From: Methylocystis echinoides
Lineage (GTDB): Bacteria > Pseudomonadota > Alphaproteobacteria > Rhizobiales > Beijerinckiaceae
Length of the DNA stretch: 64,000 nucleotides
Assembly: GCF_040687965.1 (NCBI RefSeq)
Contig: NZ_CP156084.1
Span: 448,501 to 512,500, forward strand
Direction: 5' to 3'
Below are positions 61,668-64,000 of this stretch, one piece after another; position 1 is the first letter of the stretch, and each line of letters begins with the position of its first letter. A model generated the notes under the pieces. It was given only the letters and a program-made list of their open reading frames with translations. It searched no databases and was not told the DNA's origin. The position numbers were made by a program, and so were the translations under genes.

Positions 61668-63584
61668 ATGAAACATGAACGGATCGGGGCCCGGGCGACG
61701 GACGACGCCGCGACAGATTCGGGGCATGCCAGACATTCATCGGCCGGACTGATCCTCGGTTCAATCGGCGTGGTTTTCGGCGACATCGGCACGAGCCCGC
61801 TCTATGCGCTGCGCGAGTCGCTTTCCCATAGCGTGAAGGCCGACATGCTGACGGAGGAGGCGGTGATCGGCGCGATCTCGCTGCTGATCTGGGCCCTGCT
61901 GTTCACCGTCACCCTCAAATATGTTCTGTTCCTGATGCGCGCCGATAACCGTGGCGAAGGCGGCACGCTGTCGCTGATGGCGCTGGCCGAATCGTCTGTC
62001 GGCGGCAGGTCGGCCGCCATCTTTCTCCTGGGCGTCGCCGGCGCGGCGCTCTTCTCCGGCGACGCCATCATCACCCCGGCGATTTCTGTCCTGTCCGCGG
62101 TCGAGGGCCTCGAACTCGTGACCCATCGCTTCAGCGATTACGTCGTGCCGATCACGCTCGTTATCCTCATCAGCCTGTTCTGGGTGCAGAGTCACGGCAC
62201 GGCGCGCGTCGCCAGCTTCTTCGGGCCGATCATGGTCGCCTTCTTCGCCGCCATCGGCGGGCTCGGCGCGATGCATATCGCCGACGCGCCGCAGGTGCTC
62301 ACGGCCTTCGACCCACGTTCGGGCGTGAGCTTCCTCCTGGAGCACGGCTGGCTCGGCTTCGCCGTTCTCGGCTCGGTCTTTCTCGGCGTCACGGGCGCGG
62401 AGGCGCTTTACGCCGACATGGGCCATTTCGGACGCTTCCCAATCCAGGCGGCGTGGCTCTGTTTCGTGCTGCCCGCGCTGCTCCTGAATTATCTCGGCCA
62501 GGGCGCGTTGATGCTGTCGCGGCCGGAGACCGTCGCCAATCCCTTCTTCCTGCTCGCGCCCGACTGGGCGCTGCTGCCGCTGGTGCTGCTGGCGACGGCG
62601 GCGACCGTCATCGCCAGCCAGGCGGTGATCACCGGCGCTTTTTCGATCGTCCGCCAGGCGATCCAGCTCGGGCTTCTGCCGCGCCTCGACATCACCCATA
62701 CCTCGGCCATGCAGGAAGGGCAGATTTACATCTCGCGTGTCAACCGGCTGCTGCTCCTGGGCGTGCTGCTGCTCGTCATCGCCTTCAGAAGCTCCTCGGC
62801 GCTCGCCTCCGCCTATGGCATCGCGGTGACCGGGACCATGGTCGTGACGACGGCGCTGGCCTTCGTCGTCGTCCGCTATCACTGGAAATGGCCGCTCTGG
62901 ACGAGCCTCCTCGTCATCGCGTCGTTTCTTGCGATCGACGGCGCCTTCCTGACAGCCAATCTCTTGAAAATCGTCGACGGCGGCTGGGTCCCGGTGGCGC
63001 TCGGCGGCTGCTCGATGATCGTCATATGGACGTGGGTGCGCGGCACGCGGCTTCTCAACGAGAAGACTCACCGCGATTCGATACCGATCATGGAGCTCAT
63101 TCCCATGCTCGAGAAATCGAAGCCGATGCGCGCGCCCGGCACGGCGATCTTTCTGACCAACGACCCCAACATCGCGCCCGCCTCGCTCATGCACAACATC
63201 AAGCACAACAAGGTGCTGCACGAACAGGTGCTGCTCCTTTGCGTGCGCACCGAGAACTGCCCGCGCGTACCGGTCGGGAAACGTTTTGAAATCGAGCGGC
63301 TGTCATCGGATTTTGCCGTCGCCACGCTGCATTTCGGCTTCATGGAAAGCCCGCGCGCGCCGGCCGCCCTCGCCCTGATGCGCAAGGCGGGCTTCCAATA
63401 TGACGTCATGACGACGAGCTTCTTCGTCGGCCGGCGCACGGTAAAGGAGAGCCCCTCCTCCGAAATGCCGCCCTGGCAGGACAAGCTCTATGTCTCGCTC
63501 ACCAAGCAGGCCTCCAGCGCGCCCGACTTTTTCGCCATCCCGCCCGACCGCGTCGTTGAGCTCGGCGCGCAAGTGACAATTTAG
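61668..63584 (+). CDS. kup: Kup-family potassium uptake protein (copy 2)
   Basis: The 638-residue protein is a close paralogue of copy 1 over its whole length: SIGVVFGDIGTSPLYALRES, VLFLMRADNRGEGGTLSLMA, EGLELVTHRFSDYVVP and GVTGAEALYADMGHFGRFPI. The N-terminus and the cytosolic C-terminal domain differ most. Tandem kup copies are known in several proteobacteria and may differ in affinity or regulation. ATG 61668 has the usual A/G-rich upstream bases. Confidence 0.95.
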   Translation: MKHERIGARATDDAATDSGHARHSSAGLILGSIGVVFGDIGTSPLYALRESLSHSVKADMLTEEAVIGAISLLIWALLFTVTLKYVLFLMRADNRGEGGTLSLMALAESSVGGRSAAIFLLGVAGAALFSGDAIITPAISVLSAVEGLELVTHRFSDYVVPITLVILISLFWVQSHGTARVASFFGPIMVAFFAAIGGLGAMHIADAPQVLTAFDPRSGVSFLLEHGWLGFAVLGSVFLGVTGAEALYADMGHFGRFPIQAAWLCFVLPALLLNYLGQGALMLSRPETVANPFFLLAPDWALLPLVLLATAATVIASQAVITGAFSIVRQAIQLGLLPRLDITHTSAMQEGQIYISRVNRLLLLGVLLLVIAFRSSSALASAYGIAVTGTMVVTTALAFVVVRYHWKWPLWTSLLVIASFLAIDGAFLTANLLKIVDGGWVPVALGGCSMIVIWTWVRGTRLLNEKTHRDSIPIMELIPMLEKSKPMRAPGTAIFLTNDPNIAPASLMHNIKHNKVLHEQVLLLCVRTENCPRVPVGKRFEIERLSSDFAVATLHFGFMESPRAPAALALMRKAGFQYDVMTTSFFVGRRTVKESPSSEMPPWQDKLYVSLTKQASSAPDFFAIPPDRVVELGAQVTI

Positions 63585-63815
63585 CGCAGCCGCCCACCAA
63601 GCCGCTCCCTGGCGTCCAGCGCGGCGCGCGACGGCCGCCTTCCCCGTACGGGGGAGGATGGCGGCGGCAGGTCTGCTCGAGGCGCATCGCCGCCGCGGCG
63701 AGGCCAGCGCTTCCGAACCGGGACGCAAAAGGAGTGGACGGGAGCCGGGCCAGGGACTAAGCCATCAGCGAAATCGGGCGGGCCAACCGCCGAACCGGAA
63801 AGACCGCAACTTCTT

Positions 63816-64000
63816 ATGTCCACCCGTATCGACGACCGATTTGCCGCCCTCGCCGCCGAGGGGCGCGCCGCTCTCGTGACTTTCGTCATGGCCGGCGATC
63901 CCGATCCGGCGACCTCGCTCGCCCTCGTCAAGGCCCTGCCCGCCGCCGGCGCCGACGTCATCGAAGTCGGCATGCCCTTCACCGATCCCATGGCCGACGG
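63816..64000 (+). CDS. trpA: Tryptophan synthase alpha subunit TrpA (start only)
   Basis: Reading from ATG 63816 gives [20 protein letters not shown], then [20 protein letters not shown] and [19 protein letters not shown] up to the window edge. The start and the Glu (in IEVG) and Asp (in FTDPMADG) of the active site match TrpA, which splits indole-3-glycerol phosphate and passes indole to TrpB. trpB is not directly upstream; a Kup gene is there, 231 bp before the start. Confidence 0.93.
   Translation, partial: MSTRIDDRFAALAAEGRAALVTFVMAGDPDPATSLALVKALPAAGADVIEVGMPFTDPMAD

Noticed and set aside
61761-63221. A 486-residue minus-strand frame opposite kup copy 2
   Set aside because: Very rich in Arg, His and Gln with no domain; kup on the plus strand is unmistakable.
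1-64000. CRISPR arrays, rRNA genes, riboswitches
   Set aside because: No regularly spaced direct repeats, rRNA-like sequence or known riboswitch cores were seen by eye.

Overview
The window is GC-rich, gene-dense bacterial chromosome. It is most likely from an alphaproteobacterium of the Hyphomicrobiales. The pointers are a CtrA-type site in front of the min operon, a rsmB / SDHAF4-like (DUF1674) divergent pair, a divergent polysaccharide deacetylase gene joined to rppH, and OPX, tyrosine-autokinase and GH16 genes of the rhizobial EPS type. A methanotroph or methylotroph relative is possible, but no diagnostic gene is present, so the genus is an inference.

Region 1 (1-23.1 kb) is an exopolysaccharide (EPS) locus. 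Nearly all genes up to 19.5 kb lie on the minus strand: an aldo/keto reductase (cut by the window edge), a GMC oxidoreductase, five GT4-type glycosyltransferases, a GH16 glycanase, two methyltransferases, two Wzy/O-antigen-ligase-like membrane proteins, a Wzz/Wzc-type tyrosine autokinase and the initiating polyprenyl-phosphate glycosylphosphotransferase. A PPP-family phosphatase, an OPX export lipoprotein and an outer-membrane beta-barrel run the other way from about 19.8 kb. The two arms share a 356-bp intergenic region with a perfect palindrome. No Wzx flippase is visible; it may lie left of the window. The 2-16 kb part looks richer in A/T than the 17-23 kb part, which suggests a mosaic locus.

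Region 2 (23.3-34.5 kb) is mixed chromosomal content: a small secreted protein with a clear terminator, a DUF3280-like protein beside a NarL-type two-component system, OsmC plus a cytosolic HtrA-like protease, a 27-aa membrane microprotein, a GNAT enzyme that probably starts at ATT, an AAA+ ATPase with a Rieske ferredoxin, a degenerate PAS-histidine kinase, an ICMT-like methyltransferase and a CDF metal exporter.

Region 3 (34.6-46.4 kb) looks accessory. It has an XRE regulator and a tyrosine integrase at the left edge. These are followed by very small membrane or secreted proteins, long stretches without recognisable genes, a di-haem lipoprotein, and a pair of secreted repeat proteins with curlin-like spacing.

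Region 4 (46.4-49.3 kb) is the most interesting part. In a minC-minD operon the place of minE is taken by a 352-aa protein. Its first 22 residues match the MinD-binding (anti-MinCD) helix of MinE. The rest is a linker, one membrane span and a periplasmic OmpA-like peptidoglycan-binding domain. A perfect TTAA-N7-TTAAC site precedes the operon.

Region 5 (49.5-64 kb) is mostly core: small hypotheticals, tRNA-Gln(CTG), a Ppx/GppA phosphatase, a polysaccharide deacetylase-like protein, RppH, a hybrid histidine kinase, RsmB, an SDHAF4-like factor, a dienelactone hydrolase, two tandem Kup potassium transporters and the start of trpA at the right edge.
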